From positions 1 to 52,146 of the forward strand of contig CANGZT010000003.1 of NCBI GenBank assembly GCA_947458955.1: 52,146 nt of DNA. Reading direction: 5' to 3'. A program made the position numbers and the translations under genes. The notes beneath the pieces are model-generated. The model ran no database searches, was not told the origin of the DNA, and was given only the letters and a program-made list of their open reading frames with translations. Shown here piece by piece: positions 27,785 through 37,992 of the stretch (position 1 is its first letter; each line of letters opens with the position of its first letter). This DNA is from Flavobacteriia bacterium. GTDB taxonomy: Bacteria > Bacteroidota > Bacteroidia > Flavobacteriales_D > Crocinitomicaceae.

Positions 27785-28863
27785 TTTCTTAAATCAATAA
27801 ATAAATGTACAATAAAAAAATCATCTATAACCTCAGTATGTAATTGATGACAAGACGGATACAATAATTCAAGTCTTCTTGTAACATTAGACAAACCTAT
27901 ACCATTATTCTTCTGATGATTATAAGTATTTGTTTGTTCAATTTTAAAACGATTTTTTGTTGTTAATAATATTTTACTTTCTTCATTATAAAATTCAATT
28001 TCAATGATTGGTTCTTTTAAAACCAAAGTACCATGTTTAAAAGCATTTTCAATAAAAGGAATTATTAGCATAGATTCTAAAAAATTGTCTTTAAGTGATT
28101 CATCAATAAGTATTTTCTTACTTATTTGAACGGTGTTACCAAATCGTATTATTTGTAAATCAATGTAACTTTCTAAATACTCTAATTCTTCTCTTAAAGT
28201 GATTTTTTCACTATCACTCTCATACAACATATATCGCATTAATGAAGCCAATTTTATTAATGCTTCTTCTGCTTTTTCACTTTGCTTTCTAACAAGTATA
28301 ATACTGCTATTTAAAGCATTAAAAATAAAATGAGGGCTTATTTGTGATCTTAAAAAAGATAATTCTGTTTTTAACTGTTGGTTTTCTTTTTCTTTTTGTT
28401 TCTTTTCATTTTTATATTTCACTATTAATAAACGATATAGCGTACTTACTAACAAAATAAAGAAAAGTGGAAACAATAAAGATATAATTTGATTTATCCT
28501 CAATAATTCTCGATGAGGAAATCTTGGTGGTTTATGACTAGTTAATTTAGGAAATTTAAGATGAGGAAACAGAACATATGATAACCAGGAAATAAATATC
28601 AAGGTAAACATAATGACAATAAAATAAAGAATATATTTTTTATTTAAAAGATACTTTGTAACAAAAAAAGAAGAATTTGCATAAAATAAAAAGATAAAGA
28701 AAAAATAATTTATTAAAATATGTGGATCTAATAAGAATGCAATATTAATATTAGTTATGGAGTGAATTCCGCGAGGATCAATGAATGGAACCAAATAAAA
28801 TGCTAGCCAAAAACCAATGTGAATAAATGAAATGGCTAAAGATGTCGATTTATTAAAAGGCAT
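27781..28863 (-). CDS. LytS/YehU-type sensor histidine kinase
   Basis: 'QLKTELSFLRSQISPHFIFNALNSSIILVRK' H-box, 'IPFIENAFKHG' N-box, 'NNGIGLSNVTRRLELLYP' G-box; start MPFNKSTS at 28863 (ORF-track start lies inside the preceding gene). Confidence 0.9.
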   Translation of the reverse strand: MPFNKSTSLAISFIHIGFWLAFYLVPFIDPRGIHSITNINIAFLLDPHILINYFFFIFLFYANSSFFVTKYLLNKKYILYFIVIMFTLIFISWLSYVLFPHLKFPKLTSHKPPRFPHRELLRINQIISLLFPLFFILLVSTLYRLLIVKYKNEKKQKEKENQQLKTELSFLRSQISPHFIFNALNSSIILVRKQSEKAEEALIKLASLMRYMLYESDSEKITLREELEYLESYIDLQIIRFGNTVQISKKILIDESLKDNFLESMLIIPFIENAFKHGTLVLKEPIIEIEFYNEESKILLTTKNRFKIEQTNTYNHQKNNGIGLSNVTRRLELLYPSCHQLHTEVIDDFFIVHLFIDLRK

Positions 28864-28890
28864 AAAAAAAAGCCGTTTTGACAGACGGCT
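28864..28890 (-). terminator. Intrinsic terminator whose T-run abuts the kinase start codon
   Basis: Minus strand: AGCCGT-CTGTCAAA-ACGGCT followed by TTTTTTT and then ATG at 28863. Confidence 0.7.
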
Positions 28891-28897
28891 AAAACTA

Positions 28898-31051
28898 CTA
28901 ATTATCTTTCTTTTTCTTCTTTTTCTTCTTCTTATCTTTTTTATCCTTTTTGGCTTTAGATAAGTCATCCATAGGTTGAAGTAATCGTTGTTCAGCTAAA
29001 TCTGGATCAAAATCCATACCTCTAACAAACCCCTCCGTTCTTCGATTTAATGCATGTAATTTTTCAAATTTGATTGGATCTTTTTCTTTAAATTGATTGA
29101 TATATTTTTCTGTTAAAAGCACCGATTTACCTCTTTCATCAACCCATTTTACAGGTTCTTTTTCACCTTTTCCAGCAGGTATTAATCTTCTTACATCAAT
29201 TCCTTTTTCTTCAACTAAATATCGAATACATTCTTTTGCTCTATTGTTAGAAAGCATCAAATTCAACTCATCTCCACCTCTTGAGTCCGTATGCGAACTC
29301 AATTCAAGAATCATTTTAGGATATTTCATCAAAACATCATAAACAAAATTCAATGAATCTTTAGAACTAATTGTAGAGTCTTGTAGTAACTCCCATTTTC
29401 CAAATGCATACCTAACCTCTGGAATTCTAATTTTTTCTTCAGGAATGAGCAAAGGAACGTCAATTATAAAATTTTGATCTCTTCTTAAACCACGGGTTGT
29501 AAATTGAGTTTCGCTTTTATTTTTTTCAGAACCTACTTTATATGCAGTAATTAAGTAATCTGTATTTTCTTTGATAATTCTTTCACCATTTGGTTTTAGA
29601 TCAAAAAACACATTTCCTCTTCTGTCTGTTGTACCTTCTATTTTAGAACTGTCTGACCCCGTGATAATTACCCTTATATTGCCCAACTTTTTGTCAACAG
29701 AACCTAGTTTACTAACAATTACCTTTAAATCAAACATATTGGGTGGTAATTGATATTTATACAAATCAGATTTCATATTTCCACCCGTATTTCCTTTACG
29801 TTCAGAGGTGAAATATCCTTCAGCATCGTTAATTTCAATTAAACTAAAATCGTTACCCTCAGAATTTCTTGGTGCGCCAATATTGACAGGAGTTTCCCAT
29901 TGATACTTACCATCTTTTTTTGTCGCTCTAAAAATATCTAATCCACCAAGTCCAGGATGACCATCACTAGCAAAAAATAAATCTTCGTAAGAGTTAAATG
30001 TTGGAAACATTTCATTTCCAGCTGTGTTAATCTCAGGTCCCATATTAATTGGTTGAGACCAAACATCCGCTTTTTTTGAATACGTTGAATACCATAAATC
30101 AAGACCACCTTGACCTCCAGCCATATCCGATACAAAAATAAGTGTGTTACCATCTAAAGTTACACAAGGATGACCAATAGAAATTGAATCGGCTGTTTTA
30201 ACAAGCACCTTAATTGGTTCGCCCCAATCTTTACCTTTTGATTCTGACATCCAAATCTCACAACCTAAGTTTTTATTTTTTTCAAATGGACATCTTGTAA
30301 AAAACATTTTCTTAAACTTTCCATCAAAACATACCGTTCCCTCGTTGTGCTCTGTATTAATCTTCTCTCCTCCAAGCAACTGAGGCTCACCCCAGTTTCC
30401 TTTCTTATCTTGTTGAGAAATCCAAAGATCCATATGACCTACACAAGTTCTAGGATCTGAATCTCCATTGTTTGGACTAGTTCTGTCTGAACTAAATACA
30501 ACAGATGATTTCTTTTTATCACCAAACACTGGAGACATATCAAACCCTTCTTTATTTAGAATGGAAATATTTGATATTAGATGATTTGATTTTGAAGCAG
30601 CAAATTCAGCTGATTTTTTACAAGACTGAATACCTGCATCTGCACGAGTATCTCTAGGAACTAATAATTTATATGCATTGTAATTATCTAAAGCTAATTT
30701 ATGATCTCCCAAGTATCTAATCATTTCAGCAAAATAAAAAAGTACCTCCGGATTAAATTTTTGATAATTTAATAAAATTGCTTTTTGATACCATTCAATT
30801 GCGCCTTTAAAATCCTCCATTTTTCGAAAACACTCTCCTGTTTTAAAGGCCATTTCACCTTTACGCTCAACTGCTTTTCTACTTTTTGGATTGACTTTTT
30901 CAAAAGCTTCAATCGTGTATTTAGAAGCTTCACAATAATTTTCATTATTGTAGTATTTATTTGCTTTTCTAATTTCTTTTGGTTCTTGGGCACTTGCTTT
31001 AAAAAAAACAAAACCTAAGAAAACCAACAATATAGAAATATTTATTTTCAT
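28898..31051 (-). CDS. PorE-like OmpA-family protein (TPR + PD40 propeller + OmpA C-terminal domain)
   Basis: 717 aa; N-term TPRs 'EIRKANKYYNNENYCEASKYTIEAFEK', PD40-type 'GHPCVTLDGNTLIFVSDMAGGQGGLDLWYS', OmpA 'ILELSSHTDSRGGDELNLMLSNNRAKECIRYLVE'. Confidence 0.83.
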   Translation of the reverse strand: MKINISILLVFLGFVFFKASAQEPKEIRKANKYYNNENYCEASKYTIEAFEKVNPKSRKAVERKGEMAFKTGECFRKMEDFKGAIEWYQKAILLNYQKFNPEVLFYFAEMIRYLGDHKLALDNYNAYKLLVPRDTRADAGIQSCKKSAEFAASKSNHLISNISILNKEGFDMSPVFGDKKKSSVVFSSDRTSPNNGDSDPRTCVGHMDLWISQQDKKGNWGEPQLLGGEKINTEHNEGTVCFDGKFKKMFFTRCPFEKNKNLGCEIWMSESKGKDWGEPIKVLVKTADSISIGHPCVTLDGNTLIFVSDMAGGQGGLDLWYSTYSKKADVWSQPINMGPEINTAGNEMFPTFNSYEDLFFASDGHPGLGGLDIFRATKKDGKYQWETPVNIGAPRNSEGNDFSLIEINDAEGYFTSERKGNTGGNMKSDLYKYQLPPNMFDLKVIVSKLGSVDKKLGNIRVIITGSDSSKIEGTTDRRGNVFFDLKPNGERIIKENTDYLITAYKVGSEKNKSETQFTTRGLRRDQNFIIDVPLLIPEEKIRIPEVRYAFGKWELLQDSTISSKDSLNFVYDVLMKYPKMILELSSHTDSRGGDELNLMLSNNRAKECIRYLVEEKGIDVRRLIPAGKGEKEPVKWVDERGKSVLLTEKYINQFKEKDPIKFEKLHALNRRTEGFVRGMDFDPDLAEQRLLQPMDDLSKAKKDKKDKKKKKKKKKDN

Positions 31052-31128
31052 ATTTTACAAATGAATATGTATAAGGGTATGAAGGTAAAAATATTTAAAT
31101 TAAAACACAACAAGCTATCACAATTCTA

Positions 31129-32199
31129 TTAAATAGTGAGGTTATTTTCATTCAAATTTGAAGTGTAATTCACCCACTTTGTTAAAATATCTTGATACCC
31201 TTTTGGTAAATCAGAATCAAAAAACAACCTTTCTCCTGTTTCAGGATGATCAAACCCTAACGTTTTAGCGTGTAACGCTTGCCCTGGAATTAACTGAAAA
31301 CAATTATCTATAAACTGTTTATACTTTGTACTAGTTGTACCTCTAACAATCTGATCACCTCCATATTCTAAGTCATTAAATAAAGGATGACCTAAATACC
31401 TCATATGAGCGCGAATTTGATGCGTTCTACCAGTTTCTAATTTACATTCAACCAAAGTAACTAAACCAAATCTTTGTAAAACAGCATAATGTGTTACTGC
31501 ATGCTTTCCAAAATCACCATCTGGAAAAACAGTCATCATTTTTCTATTTTTTAAAGACCTACCAATGTTCCCGGTAATTGTTCCTGAGTCTTCCTCAATA
31601 TTCCCCCAAACCAAAGCCTGATACCTTCTATCTGTTGTTCGATCATAGAATTGCTTTGCTAAATGTGTAAGAGCAAATTCTGTTTTTGCTACAACCATTA
31701 TACCAGTTGTATGTTTATCTAACCTATGAACTAAACCTGGACGTCCATAAAATTCATCGTTTCTAACAGGTAGATTATCGAAATGATAAACTAACGCATT
31801 CACTAATGTTCCTTTATAATTCCCATACCCAGGATGTACAACCATATTTGAAGGTTTATTAATTACAATTAAGTGTTCATCTTCAAAAACAATATCTAGT
31901 GGAATATCTTGTGGTATTAATTCTATCTCTCTAACAGGATAAGGAAAAACAACTGAAATCTCATCTGCAGGTTTTACTTTGTAATTTGATTTAACCTCTT
32001 TTTTATTGACAAGTATGTTGCCATTTTTCGCAGCAATTTGAATTTTATTTCTGGAAGTATTTGCAATTTTATCCATCAAAAATTTATCGATTCGAACCAT
32101 CTCTTGTCCTTTATCAACTATAAACTTATGATGTTCAAATAATTCTTCTCCTGAATTAAATTCTTCTTCCTCCCAACTTTCCAAATGTGCTTGTTCCAT
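31129..32199 (-). CDS. RluA-family pseudouridine synthase (RluD-like)
   Basis: 356 aa; 'GRPGLVHRLDKHTTGIMVVAK', 'TGRTHQIRAHMRYLGHPLFND', N-terminal S4-like domain. Confidence 0.93.
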   Translation of the reverse strand: MEQAHLESWEEEEFNSGEELFEHHKFIVDKGQEMVRIDKFLMDKIANTSRNKIQIAAKNGNILVNKKEVKSNYKVKPADEISVVFPYPVREIELIPQDIPLDIVFEDEHLIVINKPSNMVVHPGYGNYKGTLVNALVYHFDNLPVRNDEFYGRPGLVHRLDKHTTGIMVVAKTEFALTHLAKQFYDRTTDRRYQALVWGNIEEDSGTITGNIGRSLKNRKMMTVFPDGDFGKHAVTHYAVLQRFGLVTLVECKLETGRTHQIRAHMRYLGHPLFNDLEYGGDQIVRGTTSTKYKQFIDNCFQLIPGQALHAKTLGFDHPETGERLFFDSDLPKGYQDILTKWVNYTSNLNENNLTI

Positions 32200-34439
32200 T
32201 ATTCTATTATTATTTTTTGAGATCGCCCAGACTTAATTGCTGTAACAAAGTAAACCCCTGAGTTTATTGAGGAAACATCTAATCCATTTGAATCATTTAT
32301 AAAAGTAGTTATTTGTCTTCCCTGTATATCCGTAATTACAAACTGCTCTTCAATAGAGGAAATAAAAAGAATACCACTTACTGGATTTGGATAAACTTTA
32401 AAATCAGTCGACTCAACAATCTGATCAACAGATACTTTACTGTTTAGATTTGATAAAAATGCTGGTCTAATCATCAAAGACCCAACTGAATCAACTTGAG
32501 ACCTATTCCAATTTGTTTTGTCTAAAGAATAAAATATTCTAGATATATTTTTAGTATTTCGATCAAAACCAATATTCAGATAATCATTATCTATTTGTCG
32601 TAGACCAATAAAAAAAGAAGTATCTACCCAAAATCGTTTAAAATCCTTAAAATAATATGCCATAAAATGATCTCTTGCGTTTCCATACAAAGGATTGTGA
32701 AGAGAGAAATCATCATCTTCGTAAATTATATCGCCTGGAATTCCGTTATTATCTTTCCAAATGGTGAGTGCAAATTCCTTTTTAGACTTATCATTGACCG
32801 ATGGCGAAAAATAGATATAGGCACCGATCAAAGAATCTGGTATCAAAGTATTTATTTTATATGCAACAGATGCTTGTGCTGATTTCAAACCATAAGCAGC
32901 TTCAGCTGTCCCGTCATCATAAGCATAATAATCTTGAAATTTTTGAATAAATATAGAGGAATCATTCTCGGGTAAGTTAGTAAAAGATGCTTTAATATTC
33001 GCTTTTATTGTGACTGAAGTTGAATCTTCATTGATTGTATATGGAATATTTATTTTATCCATAAAATTATGAAAAGATAAATAATTTGTAAATTTTGAAT
33101 AGTTTACTTGTCCATTTGTTAATTTTTGACCTAGTATTTCAAATTCATTAAACTTAATCCCTTGCTTATAAAGCCTAAGATAATTTGATTGATCGTTGTT
33201 CTCATCAACATTACTACCATTTCTAATAAAATATGCAATCGAATCTGATAGTGATTTCTTGCTAGATTTGTTAAAATGAACCCATGGAACAGAGGTATAC
33301 TTTTTTAAAATTGAATTAACAGGGTAAATAATTGCAAAATCTTTAAAAAGAGTGTCTTGGTAACCTGAATTTTTACGAAATTTCACATAATCTAGATGAA
33401 AATGATCTAGGCTACCAGATAAATCACCATAATTTACAAATCGAAATTGAAAATTATTTTTTAGAAAGGTAGAATCTTTTATTTTAAAATGAACCTTTTT
33501 AAAGTTGACAAACTCTTTATTTTGAATATCTGGAATTTCACTTACTGTTCTAGACCATACTGAAAACCATTTATCATAAGTAGGGTTATAGAACTGTAAA
33601 CACAAGGAGTCGTGCTTTGAAGTTGAACCCACGTTAATATTTTCAGGAGCGTCTCCAAAACCTTTCGGTTGGTATAGAAAGCTGAAATAAAGGGAATCTT
33701 TCAGTTTCAAACCATTTAAATTTATTGGCTTAGAAGTTAAATAATCTCCATACCCTCTAATGCTTGTATTTATAGAATATGGGAAGCCATTCGCTTTTAA
33801 ACCATCAAAAGTCGCAACTCCTATAGTCCATGGGTTTACAGCAAAATGGGTGTTTCTATAAACATTTGAATCAATCCAATAAGCATCTTTATTCGTTACT
33901 TTATTTTCAAAAACCAATACAGAATCTTGAAAAAATTCGAGATTTTTTAACCAAACCGTATCTTCAATATTTCCCTCTTCAAGAGTGTCATATATACTAT
34001 AATTCGGGAAAACCGACTTATCTAAATAATTTATAGGATATGCTGTTAAATCAGCTATTTTAATTTTAGTTGATTTTGTAGCTATATCAACAATTGAATC
34101 TTTCTTTTCTTTAGGCAAATGAATATATTTCTTTGGTGTTGAACTTGAAAATTTATTAATCTCTATAAATTCAAGGTTTTGTCCTGAATATTTGTAATAT
34201 TTTGTTTGTTTAACATTTAAACCAGAAGTTTTACGTTCGTATCTCTGAAAATGATCCTGAGAAAAATCGTCAATTATTGGTAATGTAAGTGTATCCGTAA
34301 CAAACACAAATAAAGTATCATCTGAAACTCTTTTATTTAAGCTTTGATTACCCACTTTTAATAGTGGAGATAAAACTTCTACTTGAGAAAGTAAACTAAA
34401 TGAAAATAATATGAATAAGAATAATATTTTGAATTTCAT
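32199..34439 (-). CDS. T9SS type A sorting-domain secreted protein
   Basis: Signal peptide from MKFKILFLFILFSFSLLSQ at 34439; C-term 'FKVYPNPVSGILFISS...VITDIQGRQITTF...SINSGVYFVTAIKSGRSQKIIIE'. Confidence 0.82.
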   Translation of the reverse strand: MKFKILFLFILFSFSLLSQVEVLSPLLKVGNQSLNKRVSDDTLFVFVTDTLTLPIIDDFSQDHFQRYERKTSGLNVKQTKYYKYSGQNLEFIEINKFSSSTPKKYIHLPKEKKDSIVDIATKSTKIKIADLTAYPINYLDKSVFPNYSIYDTLEEGNIEDTVWLKNLEFFQDSVLVFENKVTNKDAYWIDSNVYRNTHFAVNPWTIGVATFDGLKANGFPYSINTSIRGYGDYLTSKPINLNGLKLKDSLYFSFLYQPKGFGDAPENINVGSTSKHDSLCLQFYNPTYDKWFSVWSRTVSEIPDIQNKEFVNFKKVHFKIKDSTFLKNNFQFRFVNYGDLSGSLDHFHLDYVKFRKNSGYQDTLFKDFAIIYPVNSILKKYTSVPWVHFNKSSKKSLSDSIAYFIRNGSNVDENNDQSNYLRLYKQGIKFNEFEILGQKLTNGQVNYSKFTNYLSFHNFMDKINIPYTINEDSTSVTIKANIKASFTNLPENDSSIFIQKFQDYYAYDDGTAEAAYGLKSAQASVAYKINTLIPDSLIGAYIYFSPSVNDKSKKEFALTIWKDNNGIPGDIIYEDDDFSLHNPLYGNARDHFMAYYFKDFKRFWVDTSFFIGLRQIDNDYLNIGFDRNTKNISRIFYSLDKTNWNRSQVDSVGSLMIRPAFLSNLNSKVSVDQIVESTDFKVYPNPVSGILFISSIEEQFVITDIQGRQITTFINDSNGLDVSSINSGVYFVTAIKSGRSQKIIIE

Positions 34440-34470
34440 GTTTTGAATAAACGAGAAAAATGATCTTTTA

Positions 34471-35301
34471 TTATTCTTCATCCTCAGTTTTAGCTTCACG
34501 GTTATCTTTGAAGTTTTTATCTAAGAAAATAACAATATCAGAACCAGGTGGTCTTGTATTACCTTCAAAATATTCTGGTGTCTGACCTGTAACTCTTGCA
34601 GATAAACTATCTCTTTTTGACTTACAGCCTAAACACTCTCCAATAATTAAACTAACTGATGGTAAGTCAATAGTGGCCGAATCTGCTTGAGCTAAAGTTA
34701 GACCATATAAATCAGGAACCTCAAATGGTTCGTCTTTTGATGCTTTACCGACAATCAGATCTATTACAGAACCATAAGGCACTTTTAATCCCTCTACTGC
34801 TTTACGTCCATTATATCTTTGTGAAACAACTGCATCAATATCATTCGGACTAATTGTATACTTTAATCTAAATTTTAAACCTCTGTTTTTTAATATACTT
34901 TCAGCATACCTTTTTGATTTATGCATCAAATCAGGAATCACAACATAACGAACCTTTTTTGACAAGCTAATTTCTAAAATTCTAGAACTTTTAACAAATA
35001 CTTTAGTTCTAGATGTTGCTTCTGGTATTTGTTTTACTATTGTACCAGCAGGTAATTCAGGTCGATATATCGAATCAATAATAATATATTCTAAACCAGA
35101 ATCATCTAATAATTCTTCAATATTATCAGAGTGCTTACCTATTAAATTAGGTACGGCTATTTTTTCACCGTGATGTGTGCGAATATCAAGATATAAGAGA
35201 GTCCCTCCAACAATTAATAGATAAGTTAAAATAACTAAACCGACTTGTTTGATAAAGTGTTTCGTTTTTATAAACTCTTTTATATTCTTAAATCTACTCA
35301 T
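34471..35301 (-). CDS. PASTA-domain membrane protein
   Basis: N-terminal TM, then three PASTA-like repeats ('VPNLIGKHSDNIEELLDDSGLEY', 'IPDLMHKSKRYAESILKNRGLKF', 'VPDLYGLTLAQADS'); start MSRFKN at 35301. Confidence 0.82.
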   Translation of the reverse strand: MSRFKNIKEFIKTKHFIKQVGLVILTYLLIVGGTLLYLDIRTHHGEKIAVPNLIGKHSDNIEELLDDSGLEYIIIDSIYRPELPAGTIVKQIPEATSRTKVFVKSSRILEISLSKKVRYVVIPDLMHKSKRYAESILKNRGLKFRLKYTISPNDIDAVVSQRYNGRKAVEGLKVPYGSVIDLIVGKASKDEPFEVPDLYGLTLAQADSATIDLPSVSLIIGECLGCKSKRDSLSARVTGQTPEYFEGNTRPPGSDIVIFLDKNFKDNREAKTEDEE

Positions 35302-35432
35302 TCGAAAATAATTAGTGTGAACAAATATAAGAAATCTTAAAATCAATTTTTTTAAAAAAGAAGTGCTTAAAACTTTCAAAAAGAAAAATAGAATAAAACA
35401 TTAGGATAGTTAATTTAGTAAAAAAATAAACT

Positions 35433-36398
35433 ATGAAAAAAATCGGCATTCTTTGTGGTGGGTATTCCTCTGAGTATGAAATATCTGTAAAAAGCGCAAC
35501 AACAATTCTTAATAACTTCCCTACAAATTATGATGCCTTTTTAATTTTAGTCGAAAAAGATAAATGGACAGTAAAATATAATAATGAGGAGTTCGATTTT
35601 AATCCTTGGACTTTATCATTTAAAAATAATAACGCAGAAATAATAATAGATGCTGGAATTATTTATATACATGGAAACCCTGGTGAAAATGGTAAAATTC
35701 AAGCATTATTTGAAATGAAAGGTATTCCATGTATAAATTCAGGATCACTTGCTTCAGCACTTTCATTTGATAAATGGTACTGTAATCAATTTTTGAAAAG
35801 CTTCGGGATATCTGTTGCAAAATCAATTTTGCTAACGAGTCATTCAGAAATAAACGAAGATGAAATTATTGATTCACTCGGCTTACCCTGTTTTGTAAAA
35901 CCTTCTGATTCTGGTTCTTCTTACGGGATCTCTAAAGTAAAGTCAAAAGAAGAACTAAATCCAGCACTTGAAAAAGCATTTAAAGAGGGTAGAACAGTTG
36001 TTATCGAATCTTTTTTAAGCGGAACGGAAGTTACTTGCGGAGCTTATCAATCAAAAAAAGGGATTCATACATTACCTATTACAGAAATTGTAAGTGAAAA
36101 TGATTTCTTTGATTTTGAAGCAAAATACCATGGTAAATCTGAAGAAATAATTCCTGCAAGAATTTCTCAAAATGAGGAAATTAAAATAGAAGCATTAACA
36201 AAAAAGATTTATAATTTATTAGGTTTAAAATCTGTTGCTAGAATCGATTTTATGCTTGTAGAAAGCGAACCATTTGTAATTGAAGTAAATACAACACCAG
36301 GATTTTCGCCAGCAAGTATAGTACCTAGAATGTTGAATCACAAAGGTCAAAGCATTACAGATTTTTGGAATGAAATAGTAGAATTTGAATTACTGTAA
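35433..36398 (+). CDS. ddl: D-alanine--D-alanine ligase
   Basis: 321 aa; 'GILCGGYSSEYEISVKSA', 'HGNPGENGKIQALFEMKGIPC', 'IEVNTTPGFSPASIVPRML'. Confidence 0.93.
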   Translation: MKKIGILCGGYSSEYEISVKSATTILNNFPTNYDAFLILVEKDKWTVKYNNEEFDFNPWTLSFKNNNAEIIIDAGIIYIHGNPGENGKIQALFEMKGIPCINSGSLASALSFDKWYCNQFLKSFGISVAKSILLTSHSEINEDEIIDSLGLPCFVKPSDSGSSYGISKVKSKEELNPALEKAFKEGRTVVIESFLSGTEVTCGAYQSKKGIHTLPITEIVSENDFFDFEAKYHGKSEEIIPARISQNEEIKIEALTKKIYNLLGLKSVARIDFMLVESEPFVIEVNTTPGFSPASIVPRMLNHKGQSITDFWNEIVEFELL

Positions 36399-37841
36399 AT
36401 ACATAGCATTCATTAAAGTCTCCATTTTCTTCATTATTGCTGCATTACTACAATTGTAATTATTTACTATTAAAGCAAAAGTTAATTTTTTGCCACTTGT
36501 AGTAGATACATAACCGGCATATGATTTTACACGTTTCATTGTACCGCTTTTAGCTTGAATTTTACCTTCTGAGCATTGACCTTTACAAAAATAGGTTAAA
36601 GTTCCTGACTGACCAGTTACAGGTAATGTACTCAAAAATGCTTCTTGATTTTTTGAATAATACATATATTTTAAAAGCGAGCAAAAATTTCTTGCTGTAA
36701 CACTATTAGATCTAGACAAACCACTTCCATCAGTTAAATTCATCCCCTCAACATTTATTTTACCTTTCCAGTAGTCTTGAATCGCTTTTACTCCATTTTC
36801 TGTAGTTCCAAGACCTGTTTTTTCATATCCAACCCATGCGTTTAACGTTTCAGCAAAAACATTAATACTTTTCAAATTTGTCCAGTAAGCCACCTCTTTA
36901 ACTGTAGCTCCTAGATGTGTATAAATATTTTTCTTATTAGTATATTCTAATTTGAAAGTATCCGTTAAAGTCCTAGCTCCTATCAAATTACCTTCTAAAA
37001 TAATCCCTCTTTTTGAAAAAGCGTCTTTAATAGCTTGTAAAAATTGCATTTCTGGATCTGGAAGACTTCCTTTTACAATGAATGCCTTATTGTAAGCGCC
37101 TAATGACCCTCTAATAGATCTTTCATACGAATAAGGACCTCCATAAATCCACGAGTTATCTCCTACACCATTAGCAGAATAAAGTGAATTTCTTAGTGTT
37201 AAATTTGGTATCAAAGGAAAGGTAGATAATAGAATCGGTTTTGTTTTTGGTGCTCCTACATAAAACTGAAATTTTAACACGTTATCATAGATAGATAGCC
37301 CAGATGGAAATGCACCATAATAATTACCAAGATCTTCCCAAGCCCAACCATCAGGTGCTCCTTGATAACCAAAAGCACTTCCATCTCCAATCAAATTACC
37401 TCTAATTACTCTAATACCTAGCTTGTAAATAGTATCAGCTACCTTTTCAACATGTTTAAATAAAGAATCGTTCGGAGAAAAATATTGACTAGCAAAAGAA
37501 ATATCTGCCCCACCTTTTATATATAAATCTCCAAATACAACTCCTGAAGTATCGGGTAATTTATCTACGTAAAAATTAGTTTTAGGCTTGTAATCCTTTC
37601 CTAGAATCTCTATTGCAGAAGCAGTTGAAAAAAGTTTAACAGTTGATGCTGAGACAATGGAACTCGAATCATTAAAAGCAAAATAGGTTGAGTCTGTTGT
37701 CAAATCTTTAACAAGAAAACTTATAGATGCGAACTGTAATGATTTATCTTTTTTAAAATCAGAAAATACACTATCAAGTTTTATTTGACTATAAACATTT
37801 GTATAACAAAAAACTACAATAAAAACACTTAAAAATCGCAC
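36390..37841 (-). CDS. dacB: D-alanyl-D-alanine carboxypeptidase / PBP4 family
   Basis: 483 aa; 'SASTVKLFSTASAIEILG' SxxK, 'MNLTDGSGLSRSNSVTARNF' SxN region, 'IQAKSGTMKRVKSYAGYV' KSGT. Confidence 0.92.
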   Translation of the reverse strand: MRFLSVFIVVFCYTNVYSQIKLDSVFSDFKKDKSLQFASISFLVKDLTTDSTYFAFNDSSSIVSASTVKLFSTASAIEILGKDYKPKTNFYVDKLPDTSGVVFGDLYIKGGADISFASQYFSPNDSLFKHVEKVADTIYKLGIRVIRGNLIGDGSAFGYQGAPDGWAWEDLGNYYGAFPSGLSIYDNVLKFQFYVGAPKTKPILLSTFPLIPNLTLRNSLYSANGVGDNSWIYGGPYSYERSIRGSLGAYNKAFIVKGSLPDPEMQFLQAIKDAFSKRGIILEGNLIGARTLTDTFKLEYTNKKNIYTHLGATVKEVAYWTNLKSINVFAETLNAWVGYEKTGLGTTENGVKAIQDYWKGKINVEGMNLTDGSGLSRSNSVTARNFCSLLKYMYYSKNQEAFLSTLPVTGQSGTLTYFCKGQCSEGKIQAKSGTMKRVKSYAGYVSTTSGKKLTFALIVNNYNCSNAAIMKKMETLMNAMYLQ

Positions 37842-37961
37842 CTTTAATACTTTTAAAACACAAAAATCAAATTAAATCCAATTAGAAATTATTGAAAAGT
37901 AATAAGTTGTCAACAAAAAAATAGTTATAAAAGTTAACTAGTTTCTTTCAATTTAAAAAAT

Positions 37962-37969
37962 TAATTTTG
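37962..37969 (+). promoter_or_regulatory. Candidate Bacteroidota -7 box (TAATTTTG) upstream of the EPS operon
   Basis: Matches TAnnTTTG 23 nt before the ATG at 37993; no convincing -33 TTTG at ideal spacing. Confidence 0.35.
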
Positions 37970-37992
37970 TGAATTAGTTTCAACTCGAAATA

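Noticed and set aside
28898-28968. N-terminal extension of the histidine kinase ORF (MTYLKPKRIKKIRRRKRRKRK...)
   Set aside because: It is an out-of-frame reading of the lysine-rich 3' end of the PorE-like gene; MPFNKSTS at 28863 is the credible start.
30769-31018. 80-aa minus and 77-aa plus ORFs overlapping the PorE-like gene N-terminus
   Set aside because: Alternative frames of a lysine/TPR-coding region; no signal peptide or domain support.
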